Below, piece after piece: positions 10,615 to 22,291 of a DNA stretch of 23,078 nt. The stretch is from Saccoglossus kowalevskii (Eukaryota > Hemichordata > Enteropneusta > Harrimaniidae): contig NW_003124663.1 in the NCBI RefSeq assembly GCF_000003605.2, positions 1-23,078 on the forward strand, read 5' to 3'. The number at the start of each line of letters is the position of its first letter. Positions within the stretch are counted from its first letter, which is position 1. Made by a program: the position numbers and the translations under genes. The notes below the pieces were generated by a model. That model worked only from the letters and a program-made list of their open reading frames with translations, had not been told where the DNA came from and did not search any database.

Positions 10615-11970
10615 GTCATTACTACTCTACTGACATATCTGTCGTCATTACTACACTACTGACATGGCTGTCGTCATTACTACACTACTGACATAGCTGT
10701 CGTCATTACTACACCACTGACATAGCTGTCGTCACTACTACACTACTGACATAGCTGTCGTCATTACTACACTACTGACATAGCTGTCGTCATTACTACA
10801 CTACTGACGTAGCTGTCGTCACTACTACACTACTGACATAGCTGTCGTCATTACTACACTACTGACATGGCTGTCTCACTACTACACTACTGACATAGCT
10901 GTCGTCATTACTACACAACTGGCATAGCTGTCGTCATTACTACACTACTGACATAGCTGTCGTCATTACTACACTTACTGACATAACTATCGCCATTACT
11001 ACACTACTGTCATAGCTGTCGTCGATACTACACTACTGGCATAGCTGTCGTCATTACTACACTACTGACATAGATGTCGTCATTACTACACTTACTGACA
11101 TAGCTGTTGTCATTACTACACTACTGACATAGCTGTCGTTATTACTACACTACTGACATAGATGTTGTCATCACTACACTACTGACATAGCTGTCGTCGA
11201 TACTACACTACTGACATAGCTGTCGTCATTACTACGCTACAGACATAGCTGTCGTCATTACTACACTTACTGACATAGCTGTTGTCATTACTACACTACT
11301 GACATTGCTGTCGTTATTACTACACTACTGGCATAGCTGTCGTCACTACTACTCCACTGACATAGCTGTCGTTATTACTACACTACTGACATAGCTGTCG
11401 TCATTACTACACTACTGACATAGCTGTCGTCATCACTACACTACTGACATAGCTGTCGTCATTACTACACTACTGACATAGCTGTCGTCATTACTACACT
11501 ACTGACATAGCTGTCGTCGATACTACACTACTGACATAGCTGTCGTCATTACTACACTACTGACATAGCGGTCGTCATAACTACACTTACTGACATAGCT
11601 GTCGTCATTACTACGCTACTGACATAGCTGTCGTCGATACTACACTACTGACATAGCTGTCGTCATTACTACACTACTGACCATAGCTGTCGTCACTACT
11701 ACACTACTGACACAGCGGTCGTCATTTCTACATCACTGACATAGCTGTCGTCATTACTACACTACTGACATAGCTGTCGTCGATACTACACTACTGATAT
11801 AGCTGTCGTCGATACTACACTACTGACATAGCTGTCGTCATTACTATACTTACTGACATAGCTGTTGTCATTACTACACTACTGACATAGCTGTCATCAT
11901 TACTACACTACTGTCATAGCTGGTGTCGATACTACACTACTGGCATAGCTGTCGTCATTACTACACTACT

Positions 11971-12261
11971 GACATAGCTGCCGTCATTACTTCACTACTG
12001 ACATAGCTGTCATCATTACTACACTACTGGCATAGCTGTCGTCACTACTACACCACTGACATAGCTGTCGTCATTACTACACCACTGACATAGCTGTCGT
12101 CATTACTACACTACTGACATAGCTGTCGTCATTACTACACTACTGACATAGATGTCGTCATTACTACACTTACTGACATAGCTGTTGTCATTACTACACT
12201 ACTGACATAGCTGTCGTTATTACTACACTACTGACATAGATGTTGTCATCACTACACTACT
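11971..12261. repeat. Module T, copy 2 (291 bp)
   Basis: gccgtc is at 11980 and gatgttg at 12239, spacing 259 bp. It sits within the 6989-offset block and has the same unit order as the copy at 4982. Confidence 0.92.
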
Positions 12262-12756
12262 GACATAGCTGTCGTCGATACTACACTACTGACATAGCTG
12301 TCGTCATTACTACACTACTGACATAGCTGTCGTCATTACTACACTTACTGACATAGCTGTTGTCATTACTACACTACTGACATTGCTGTCGTTATTACTA
12401 CACTACTGGCATAGCTGTCGTCACTACTACACCACTGACATAGCTGTCGTTATTACTACACTACTGACATAGCTGTCGTCATTACTACACTACTGACATA
12501 GCTGTCGTCATCACTACACTACTGACATAGCTGTCGTCATTACTACACTACTGACATAGCTGTCGTAATTACTACACTACTAACATAGCTGTCGTCGATA
12601 CTACACTACTGACATAGCTGTCGTCACTACTACACTACTGACATAGCTGTCGTCATTACTATACTTACTGACATAGCTGTTGTCATTACTACACTACTGA
12701 CCTAGCTGTCGTTATTACTACACTACTGGCATAGCTGTCGTCATTACTACACTACT

Positions 12757-13053
12757 GACATAGATGTCGTCATTACTACACGTACTGACATAGCTGTTGT
12801 CATTACTACACTGCAGTCATAGCTGTCGTTATTACTACAATACTGACATAGATGTTGTCATCACTACACTACACTACTGACATAGCTGTCGTCGATACTA
12901 CACTACTGACATAGCTGTCGTCATTACTACACTTACTGACATAGCTGTTGTCATTACTACACTACTAGCATAGCTGTCGTCATTACTACACTACTGACAT
13001 AGCTGTCGTCATTACTACACTACTGGCGAAGCTGTCGTCGATACTACACTACT
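12757..13053. repeat. PstI module, copy 6 (short class)
   Basis: CTGCAG is at 12811-12816 and gcgaag at 13026, spacing 215 bp. The last unit is ggcgaag with cgatac. It is the direct counterpart of the copy at 5768. Confidence 0.92.
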
Positions 13054-13517
13054 GACATAGCTGTCGTCATTACTACACTACTGACATATTCTGTCGTTAT
13101 TACTACACTACTGGCATAGCTGTCGTCATTACTACACTACTGACATAGCTGTCGTCATTACTACACTACTGACATAGCTGTCGTCGATACTACACTACTG
13201 ACATAGCTGTCGTCATTACTACACTACTGACATAGCTGTCGTCATCACTACGCTACTGACATAGCTGTCGTCGATACTACACTACTGACATAGCTGTCGT
13301 CATTACTACATTACTGGCATAGCTGTCGTCACTACTACACTACTGACATAGCTGTCGTCACTACTACACCACTGACATAGCTGTCATCATTACTACACTA
13401 CTGGCATAGCTGTCGTCACTACTACACCACTGACATAGCTGTCGTCATTACTACACCACTGACATAGCTGTCGTCGTTACTACACTACTGACATAGCTGT
13501 CGTCGATACTACACTAC

Positions 13518-14457
13518 TGACATAGCTGTCGTCATTACTACACTACTGACATAGATGTCGTCATTACTACACGTACTGACATAGCTGTTGTCATTACTAC
13601 ACTGCAGTCATAGCTGTCGTTATTACTACACTACTGACATAGATGTTGTCATCACTACACTACACTACTGACATAGCTGTCGTCGATACTACACTACTGA
13701 CATAACTGTCGTCATTACTACACTACTGACATAGCTGTCGTCATTACTACACTTACTGACATAGCTGTTGTCATTACTACACTACTAGCATAGCTGTCGT
13801 CATTACTACACTACTGACATAGCTGTCGTCATTACTACACTACTGACGAAGCTGTCGTCGATACTACACTACTGACATAGCTGTCGTCATTACTACACTA
13901 CTGACATAGCTGTCGTCATTACTACACTACTGACATAGCTGTCGTCATCACTACGCTACTGACATAGCTGTCGTCATACTACACTACTGACATAGCTGTC
14001 GTCTTACTACATTACTGGCATATCTGTCTTCACTACTACACTACTGACATAGCTGTCGTCACTACTACACCACTGACATAGCTGTCGTCATTACTACACT
14101 ACTGACATAGCTGTCGTCGATACTACACTACTGATATAGCTGTCGTTGATACTACACTACTGACATAGCTGTCGTCATTACTACACTTACTGACATAACT
14201 ATCGCCATTACTACACTACTGTCATAGCTGTCGTCGATACTACACTACTGGCATAGCTGTCGTCATTACTACACTATTGACTTAGCTGCCGTCATTACTT
14301 CACTACTGACATAGCTGTCATCATTACTACACTACTGGCATAGCTGTCGTCACTACTACACCACTGACATAGCTGTCGTCATTACTACACCACTGACATA
14401 GCTGTCGTCATTACTACACTACTGACATAGCTGTCGTCATTACTACACTACTGACAT
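13518..14457. repeat. Segmental block H, copy 2
   Basis: This is the second copy of 7760-8700. It carries two private single-base deletions, at cgtcatactac (near 13977) and gtcttactac (near 14003), which shift the offset from 5758 to 5756. The rare cgttgat unit and gacttagctgccg are both retained in register. Confidence 0.9.
13548..13873. repeat. PstI module, copy 7 (long class)
   Basis: CTGCAG is at 13602-13607 and acgaag at 13846, spacing 244 bp. It lies 791 bp after the previous PstI site, the shortest interval in the window. The units just upstream include the rare cgtcgtt marker (13474-13478), as in block G. Confidence 0.92.
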
Positions 14458-14535
14458 AGATGTCGTCATTACTACACTTACTGACATAGCTGTTGTCATT
14501 ACTACACTACTGACATAGCTGTCGTTATTACTACA
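14279..14535. repeat. Module T, truncated copy
   Basis: This starts like module T (gcc at 14288, attacttcac, gtcatcatt, ggcatag, caccact, gacatagatg, cacttact, cgttatt). It then jumps directly to a second cacttact unit followed by gacattg, omitting the gatgttgtcatc unit and the units after it. Compared with the full copies, this looks like an internal deletion between two similar cacttact or cgttatt units. The right boundary is approximate. Confidence 0.75.
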
Positions 14536-14720
14536 CTTACTGACATAGCTGTTGTCATTACTACACTACTGACATTGCTGTCGTTATTACTACACTACTG
14601 GCATAGCTGTCGTCACTACTACTCCACTGACATAGCTGTCGTTATTACTACTCTACTGACATAGCTGTCGTCATTACTACACTACTGACATAGCTGTCGT
14701 CATCACTACACTACTGACAT

Positions 14721-15497
14721 AGCTGTCGTCATTACTACACTACTGACATAGCTGTCGTCATTACTACACTACTGACATAGCTGTCGTCGATACTACACTA
14801 CTGACATAGCTGTCGTCATTACTACACTACTGACATAGCGGTCGTCATAACTGCACTTACTGACATAGCTATCGTCATTACTACACTACTGACATAGCTG
14901 TCGTCGATACTACACTACTGACATAGCTGTCGTCATTACAACACTACTGACATAGCTGTCGTCATTACTTCACTTCTGACATAGCTGTCATCATTACTAC
15001 ACTACTGGCATAGCTGTCGTCACTACTACACCACTGACATAGCTGTCGTCATTACTACACCACTGACATAGCTGTCGTCGTTACTACACTACTGACATAG
15101 CTGTCGTCGATACTACACTACTGACATAGCTGTCGTCATTACTACACTACTGACATAGATGTCGTCATTACTACACGTACTGACAGAGCTGTTGTCATTA
15201 CTACACTGCAGTCATAGCTGTCGTTATTACTACACTACTGACATAGATGTTGTCATCACTACACTACACTACTGACATAGCTGTCGTCGATACTACACTA
15301 CTGACATAGCTGTCGTCATTACTACACTACTGACATAGCTGTCGTCATTACTACACTTACTGACATAGCTGTTGTCATTACTACACTACTAGCATAGCTG
15401 TCGTCATTACTACACTACTGACATAGCTGTCGTCATTACTACACTACTGACGAAGCTGTCATCGATACTACACTACTGACATAGCTGTCGTCATTAC
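14721..15497. repeat. Segmental block G, copy 3
   Basis: This matches 6480-7256 at offset 8241: gcgg at 14838, cgtcgtt in register near 15078-15082, CTGCAG at 15206 and acgaag at 15450. Private changes include ctgcact near 14851 and gacagag near 15183. Past about 15497 the copies diverge. Confidence 0.88.
15152..15477. repeat. PstI module, copy 8 (long class)
   Basis: CTGCAG is at 15206-15211 and acgaag at 15450, spacing 244 bp. The terminal gacgaag unit has gtcatcgat, a CG-to-CA change relative to the gtcgtcgat of the sister copies. Confidence 0.92.
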
Positions 15498-16293
15498 TAC
15501 ACTACTGACATAGCTGTCGTCATTACTACACTACTGACATAGCTGTCGTCATCACTACGCTACTGACATAGCTGTCGTCGATACTACACTACTGACATAG
15601 CTGTCGTCATTACTACATTACTGGCATAGCTGTCGTCACTACTACACTACTGACATAGCTGTCGTCACTACTACACCACTGACATAGCTGTTGTCATTAC
15701 TACACTACTGACATAGCTGTTGTCGATACTACACTACTGATATAGCTGTCGTCGATACTACACTACTGACATAGCTGTCGTCATTACTATACTTACTGAC
15801 ATTGCTGTTGTCATTACTACACTACTGACATAGCTGTCGTTATTACTACACTACTGGCATAGCTGTCGTCATTACTACACTACTGACATAGCTGTCGTCA
15901 TTACTACACTACTGACATAGCTGTCGTCGATACTACACTACTGACATAGCTGTCGTCATTACTACACTACTGACATAGCTGTCGTCATTACTACACTTAC
16001 TGACATAACTATCGTCATTACTACACTTACTGACATAGCTATCGTCATTACTACACCACTGACATAGCTGTCGTCATTACTACACTACTGACATAGCTGT
16101 CGTCATTACTACACTACTGACATAGCTGTCGTCATTACTACACTACTGACATAGATGTCGTCATTACTACACTTACTGACATAGCTGTTGTCATTACTAC
16201 ACTACTGACATAGCTGTCGTTATTACTACACTACTGACATAGCTGTTGTCATCACTACACTACTGACATAGCTGTCGTCGATACTACACTACT

Positions 16294-16619
16294 GACATAG
16301 CTGTCGTCATTACTACACGTACTGACATAGCTGTTGTCATTACTACACTGCAGTCATAGCTGTCGTTATTACTACACTACTGACATAGATGTTGTCATCA
16401 CTACACTACACTACTGACATAGCTGTCGTCGATACTACACTACTGACATAGCTGTCGTCATTACTACACTACTGACATAGCTGTCGTCATTACTACACTT
16501 ACTGACATAGCTGTTGTCATTACTACACTACTAGCATAGCTGTCGTCATTACTACACTACTGACATAGCTGTTGTCATTACTACACTACTGACATAGCTG
16601 TCGTTATTACTACACTACT
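16294..16619. repeat. PstI module, copy 9 (long class, lacks the gcgaag unit)
   Basis: CTGCAG is at 16348-16353. The unit order is that of the long class up to the tagcatag unit. At the expected place (16591), however, a plain gacatag unit with cgttatt replaces gacgaag. Upstream, the usual gacatagatg unit is also plain. Both ends therefore look exchanged with other units while the middle is kept. Confidence 0.88.
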
Positions 16620-16899
16620 GACATAGCTGTCGTCGATACTACACTACTGACATAGCTGTCGTCATTACTACACTACTGACATAGCTGTCGTCATTACTAC
16701 ACTTACTGTCATAGCTATCGTCATTACTACACTACTGACATAGCTGTCGTCGATACTACACTACTGACATAGCTGTCGTCATTACTACACTACTGACATA
16801 GCTGCCGTCATTACTTCGCTACTGACATAGCTGTCATCATTACTACACTACTGGCATAGCTGTCGTCACTACTACACCACTGACAAAGCTGTCGTCATT

Positions 16900-17087
16900 A
16901 CTACGCTACTGACATAGCTGTCGTCATTACTACACTACTGACGTAGCTGTCGTCATTACTACACTACTGACGTAGCTGTCGTCATTACTACACTTACTGA
17001 CATAGCTGTCGTCATTACTACACTACTGACATACCTGTCGTCATTACTACACTACTTACGTAGCTGTCGTCATTACTACACATACTG
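16900..17087. repeat. Module X, partial copy
   Basis: The units tacgct, plain, two gacgtag units, cacttact, plain, tacgtag and acacatact (17078) follow the second half of module X at offset 15017. Private changes are gacatacctg, acttacgtag and then a run of four gacatatctg units just downstream (17086-17190). That run looks like a very recent local amplification of a single variant. Confidence 0.8.
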
Positions 17088-17440
17088 ACATATCTGTCGT
17101 CATTACTACACTACTGACATATCTGTCGTCATTACTACACTACTGACATATCTGTCGTCATTACTACACTACTGACATATCTGTCGTCATTACTGCACTA
17201 CTGACATAGCTGTCGTCATTACTACACTACTGACATAGCTGTCGTTATTACTACACTACTGGCATAGCTGTCGTCACTACTACTCCACTGACATAGCTGT
17301 CGTTATTACTACACTACTGACATAGCTGTCGTCATTACTACACTACTGACATAGCTGTCGTCATCACTACACTACTGACATAGCTGTCGTCATTACTACA
17401 CTACTGACATAGCTGTCGTAATTACTACACTACTAACATA

Positions 17441-17610
17441 GCTGTCGTCGATACTACACTACTGACATAGCTGTCGTCACTACTAACATAGCTGTCGTCG
17501 ATACTACACTACTGGCATAGCTGTCGTCACTACTACACCACTGACATACCTGTCGTCATTACTACACCACTGCCATAAGCTGTCGATCGCTACTACACTA
17601 CTGACATAGC
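17441..17610. repeat. Irregular patch with a 21-bp unit and two insertions
   Basis: At 17464-17484 a unit is only 21 bp long, having lost 8 bp, and runs cactac straight into taacatag. Near 17572 a unit reads gccataagctgtcgatcgc, with two 1-bp insertions and a new CGATCG (PvuI) site. The insertions explain why the match to the 7441 region changes its offset from 10131 to 10133. The patch directly precedes the third D module. Confidence 0.85.
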
Positions 17611-17651
17611 TGTCGTCATTACTACACCACTGACATAGCTGTCGTCATTAC

Positions 17652-17825
17652 TACCCTACTGACATAGCTGTCGTCGATACTACACTACTGACATAGCTGT
17701 CGTCGATAATACACTACTGACATAGCTGTCGTCATTACTACCCTACTGACATAGCTGTCGTCGATACTACACTACTGACATAGCTGTCGTCGATAATACA
17801 CTACTGACATAGCTGTCGTCATTAC
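17652..17825. repeat. Module D, copy 3: doubled 87-bp trimer
   Basis: taccctac is at 17652 and 17739, and gataatac at 17705 and 17792, each pair 87 bp apart. The upstream flank (gccata unit, ggcatag, cgtcactac, caccact) matches copy 2 at 7519. The downstream flank (ggcatagcagtcg, acttctgac, cataactac) matches copy 1 at 2989. The copy is therefore a mosaic of the two. Confidence 0.92.
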
Positions 17826-18029
17826 TATACTTACTGACATAACTGTTGTCATTACTACACTACTGACATAGCTGTCGTTATTACTACACTACTGGCATAG
17901 CAGTCGTCATTACTACACTACTGACATAGCTGTCGTCATTACTACACTACTGACGTAGCTGTCGTCGATACTACACTACTGACATAGCTGTCGTCATTAC
18001 TACACTTCTGACATAGCTGTCGTCATAAC

Positions 18030-18099
18030 TACACTTACTGACGTAGCTGTCGTCATTACTACACTACTGACGTAGCTGTCGTCATTACTACACATACTG
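18030..18099. repeat. Module X, short partial copy
   Basis: The cacttact unit and two gacgtag units end in acacatact (starting at 18090), resembling the end of module X. It follows directly on the flank shared with D copy 1, so it is a junction between D-type and X-type sequence. Confidence 0.7.
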
Positions 18100-18214
18100 A
18101 CATAGCTGTCGTCATTACTACACTACTGACATAGCTGTCGTCATTACTACACTACTGATATAGCTGTCGTCATTACTACACTACTGACATAGCTGTCGTC
18201 ATTACTGCACTACT

Positions 18215-18505
18215 GACATAGCTGCCGTCATTACTTCACTACTGACATAGCTGTCATCATTACTACACTACTGGCATAGCTGTCGTCACTACTACACCAC
18301 TGACATAGCTGTCGTCATTACTACACCACTGACATAGCTGTCGTCATTACTACACTACTGACATAGCTGTCGTCATTACTACACTACTGACATAGATGTC
18401 GTCATTACTACACTTACTGACATAGCTGTTGTCATTACTACACTACTGACATAGCTGTCGTTATTACTACACTACTGACATAGATGTTGTCATCACTACA
18501 CTACT
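18215..18505. repeat. Module T, copy 3 (291 bp)
   Basis: gccgtc is at 18224 and gatgttg at 18483, spacing 259 bp. It continues downstream into the gacattg, cgttatt, tactccact and cgtaatt units, like the copies near 5.3 and 12.3 kb. Confidence 0.92.
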
Positions 18506-19378
18506 GACATAGCTGTCGTCGATACTACACTACTGACATAGCTGTCGTCATTACTACACTACTGACATAGCTGTCGTCATTACTACACTTACTGACATAG
18601 CTGTTGTCATTACTACACTACTGACATTGCTGTCGTTATTACTACACTACTGGCATAGCTGTCGTCACTACTACTCCACTGACATAGCTGTCGTTATTAC
18701 TACACTACTGACATAGCTGTCGTCATTACTACACTACTGACATAGCTGTCGTCATCACTACACTACTGACATAGCTGTCGTCATTACTACACTACTGACA
18801 TAGCTGTCGTAATTACTACACTACTAACATAGCTGTCGTCGATACTACACTACTGACATAGCTGTCGTCATTACTACACTACTGACATAGCTGTCGTCAT
18901 TACTACGCTACTGACATAGCTGTCGTCGATACTACACTACTGACATAGCTGTCGTCACTACTACACTACTGACATAGCTGTCGTCATTACTACACTACTG
19001 ACATAGCTGTCGTCGATACTACACTACTGATATAGCTGTCGTCGATACTACACTACTGACATAGCTGTCGTCATTACTATACTTACTGACATTGCTGTTG
19101 TCATTACTACACTACTGACATAGCTGTCGTTATTACTACACTAATGGCATAGCTGTCGTCATTACTACACTACTGACATAGCTGTCGTCATTACTACACT
19201 ACTGACATAGCTGTCGTCGATACTACACTACTGACATAGCTGTCGTCATTACTACACTACTGACATAGCTGTCGTCATTACTACACTTACTGACATAACT
19301 ATCGCCATTACTACACTACTGTCATAGCTGTCGTCGATACTACACTACTGGCATAGCTGTCGTCATTACTACACTACT

Positions 19379-19669
19379 GACATAGCTGCCGTCATTACTT
19401 CACTACTGACATAGCTGTCATCATTACTACACTACTGGCATAGCTGTCGTCACTACTACACCACTGACATAGCTGCCGTCATTACTACACCACTGACATA
19501 GCTGTCGTCATTACTACACTACTGACATAGCTGTCGTCATTACTACACTACTGACATAGATGTCGTCATTACTACACTTACTGACATAGCTGTTGTCATT
19601 ACTACACTACTGACATAGCTGTCGTTATTACTACACTACTGACATAGATGTTGTCATCACTACACTACT
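19379..19669. repeat. Module T, copy 4 (291 bp)
   Basis: gccgtc is at 19388 and gatgttg at 19647, spacing 259 bp, 1164 bp after copy 3. Shortly downstream it runs into module X copy 2, unlike copy 3. It has a private ctgccgtc near 19473 in a caccact unit. Confidence 0.92.
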
Positions 19670-19756
19670 GACATAGCTGTCGTCGATACTACACTACTGA
19701 CATAGCTGTCGTCATTACTACACTACTGACATAGCTGTCGTCACTACTACACTACT

Positions 19757-20048
19757 GACACAGCTTTCGTCATTACTACTCTACTGACGTAGCTGTCGTC
19801 GATACTACACTACTGACATAGCTGTCGTCATTACTACACTACTGACATAGCTGTCGTCATTACTACGCTACTGACATAGCTGTCGTCATTACTACGCTAC
19901 TGACGTAGCTGTCGTCATTACTACACTACTGACGTAGCTGTCGTCATTACTACACTTACTGACATAGCTGTCGTCATTACTACACTACTGACATAGCTGT
20001 CGTCATTACTACACTACTGACGTAGCTGTCGTCATTACTACACATACT
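19757..20048. repeat. Module X, copy 2 (292 bp)
   Basis: This matches 1778-2069 at offset 17979, with acagctttcg at 19760 and acacatact at 20040. I see only two base differences over 292 bp by eye. It is more alike to its partner 18 kb away than most neighbouring units are to each other. Confidence 0.9.
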
Positions 20049-20340
20049 GACATAGCTGTCGTCATTACTACACTACTGACATAGCTGTCGTCATTACTAT
20101 ACTTACTGACATTGCTGTTGTCATTACTACACTACTGACATAGCTGTCGTTATTACTACACTAATGGCATAGCTGTCGTCATTACTACACTACTGACATA
20201 GCTGTCGTCATTACTACACTACTGACATAGCTGTCGTCATTACTACACTTACTGACATAACTATCGCCATTACTACACTACTGTCATAGCTGTCGTCAAT
20301 ACTACACTACTGGCATACCTGTTGTCATTACTACACTACT

Positions 20341-20631
20341 GACATACCTGCCGTCATTACTTCACTACTGACATAGCTGTCATCATTACAACACTACTGG
20401 CATAGCTGTCGTCACTACTACACCACTGACATAGCTGTTGTCATTACTACACCACTGACATAGCTGTCGTCATTACTACACTACTGACATAGCTGTCGTC
20501 ATTACTACACTACTGACATAGATGTCGTCATTACTACACTTACTGACATAGCTGTTGTCATTACTACACTACTGACATAGCTGTCGTTATTACTACACTA
20601 CTGACATAGATGTTGTCATCACTACACTACT
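20341..20631. repeat. Module T, copy 5 (291 bp)
   Basis: gccgtc is at 20350 and gatgttg at 20609, spacing 259 bp, 962 bp after copy 4. Shared upstream markers (acttactgacattg and aatggcatag) are 1020 bp apart between the two copies. Copy 5 has therefore lost, or copy 4 gained, exactly two units (58 bp) in between. The cgatac units flanking copy 4 read caatac here, at about 20297 and 20646. Confidence 0.92.
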
Positions 20632-21891
20632 GACATAGCTGTCGTCAATACTACACTACTGACATAGCTGTCGTCATTACTACACTACTGACATAGCTGT
20701 CGTCATTACTACACTTACTGACATAGCTGTTGTCATTACTGCACTACTGACATTGCTGTCGTTATTACTACACTACTGACATAGCTGTCGTCATTACTAC
20801 TCCACTGACATAGCTGTCGTCATTACTACACTACTGACATAGCTGTCGTCATCACTACACTACTGACATAGCTGTCGTCATTACTACACTACTGACATAG
20901 CTGTCGTAATTACTACACTACTGATATAGAAGTCGTCATTACTACACTACTGACATAGCTGTTGTCATTACTACACTACTGACATAGCTGTCGTCATTAC
21001 TACACTACTGACATAGCTGTCGTCATTACTATACCACTGGCATAGCTGTCGTTACTACTACACCACTGACATAGCTGTCGTCATTACTACACTACTGGCA
21101 TATCTGTCGTCATTACTACACTACTGACATAGCTGTCGTCATTACTACACTACTGACGTAGCTGTCGTCATTACTTCACTACTGACATAGCTGTCGTCAT
21201 TACTACACTACTGACATAGCTGTCGTCATTACCACACTACTGACATAGCTGTCGTCATTACTACACTACTGGCATGGCTGTCGTCATTACTACACTACTG
21301 ACATAGCTGTCCTCATTACTACACTACAGACATAGCTGTCTCACTACTACACTACTGACATAGCTGTCGTCATTACTACACTACTGGCATAGCTGTCGTC
21401 ATTACTACACTACTGACATAGCTGTCGTCATTACTACACTACTGACATAGCTGTCGTCATTACCACACTACGGACATAGCTGTCGTCTTTACTACACTAC
21501 TGGCATGGCTGTCGTCATTACTACACTACTGACATAGCTGTTGTCATTACTACACTACTGACATAGCTGTCGTAATTACTACACTACTCGCATAGCTGTT
21601 GTCATTTGTACACTACTGAAATAGCTGTTGTCAATACTACACTATTAGCATAGCTTTTGTCATTACTACACTACTAGCATAGCTTTTGTCATTACTACAC
21701 TACTGACATGGCTGTCGTCATTACTACACCACTGGCATAGCTGTCGTCATTACTACACCACTGACATAGCTGTCGTCATTACTACACTACTGGCATAACT
21801 GTCGTCATTACTACACCACTGGCATAGCTGTTGTCATTACTACACTACTGACATAGCTGTCGTCATTACTACACTACTCGCATAGCTGTTG

Positions 21892-22291
21892 TCATTAGTA
21901 CACTACTGAAATAGCTGTTGTCATTACTACACTATTAGCATAACTTTTGTCATTACTACACTTCTAGCATAGCTGTTGTCATTACTACACCACTGACATT
22001 GCTGTCGTCATAACTACTCTACTGACATAGCTGTCGTCATTACTACACTACTGACATAGCTGTCGTCATTACTACACTACTGACATAGCTGTTGTCATTA
22101 CTACACCACTGAAATAGCTGTTGTCATTACTACACCACTGACATAGCTGTCGTCATTACTACTCTACTGACTTAGCTGTCTTCATTACTACACTACTGAC
22201 ATAGCTGTCGTCATTACTACACTACTGACATAGCTGTCGTCATTACTACACTACTGACATAGCTGTCGTCATTACTACACTGCTGACATAG
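21892..22291. repeat. Edge block E, copy 2
   Basis: This is the counterpart of 51-450 at offset 21841, with no net indel. It is preceded by an actcgcatag unit, as at the left end of the window, where the equivalent unit is slightly damaged (cactagctcg and gtttcatt). Confidence 0.9.

Larger units (their letters stand above)
11909..13080. repeat. 1.17-kb segmental block, copy 2 (offset 6989)
   Basis: This is the second copy of 4920-6090. Differences seen include ctggtgtcg versus atgtcgtcg at the left end, gacatag versus gatatag and ctgtcgtc versus ctatcgtc near 12.62 kb, and tacaatac near 12839. At the right end homology breaks at 13080, where a gacatattctg unit with an extra base appears. Confidence 0.9.
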
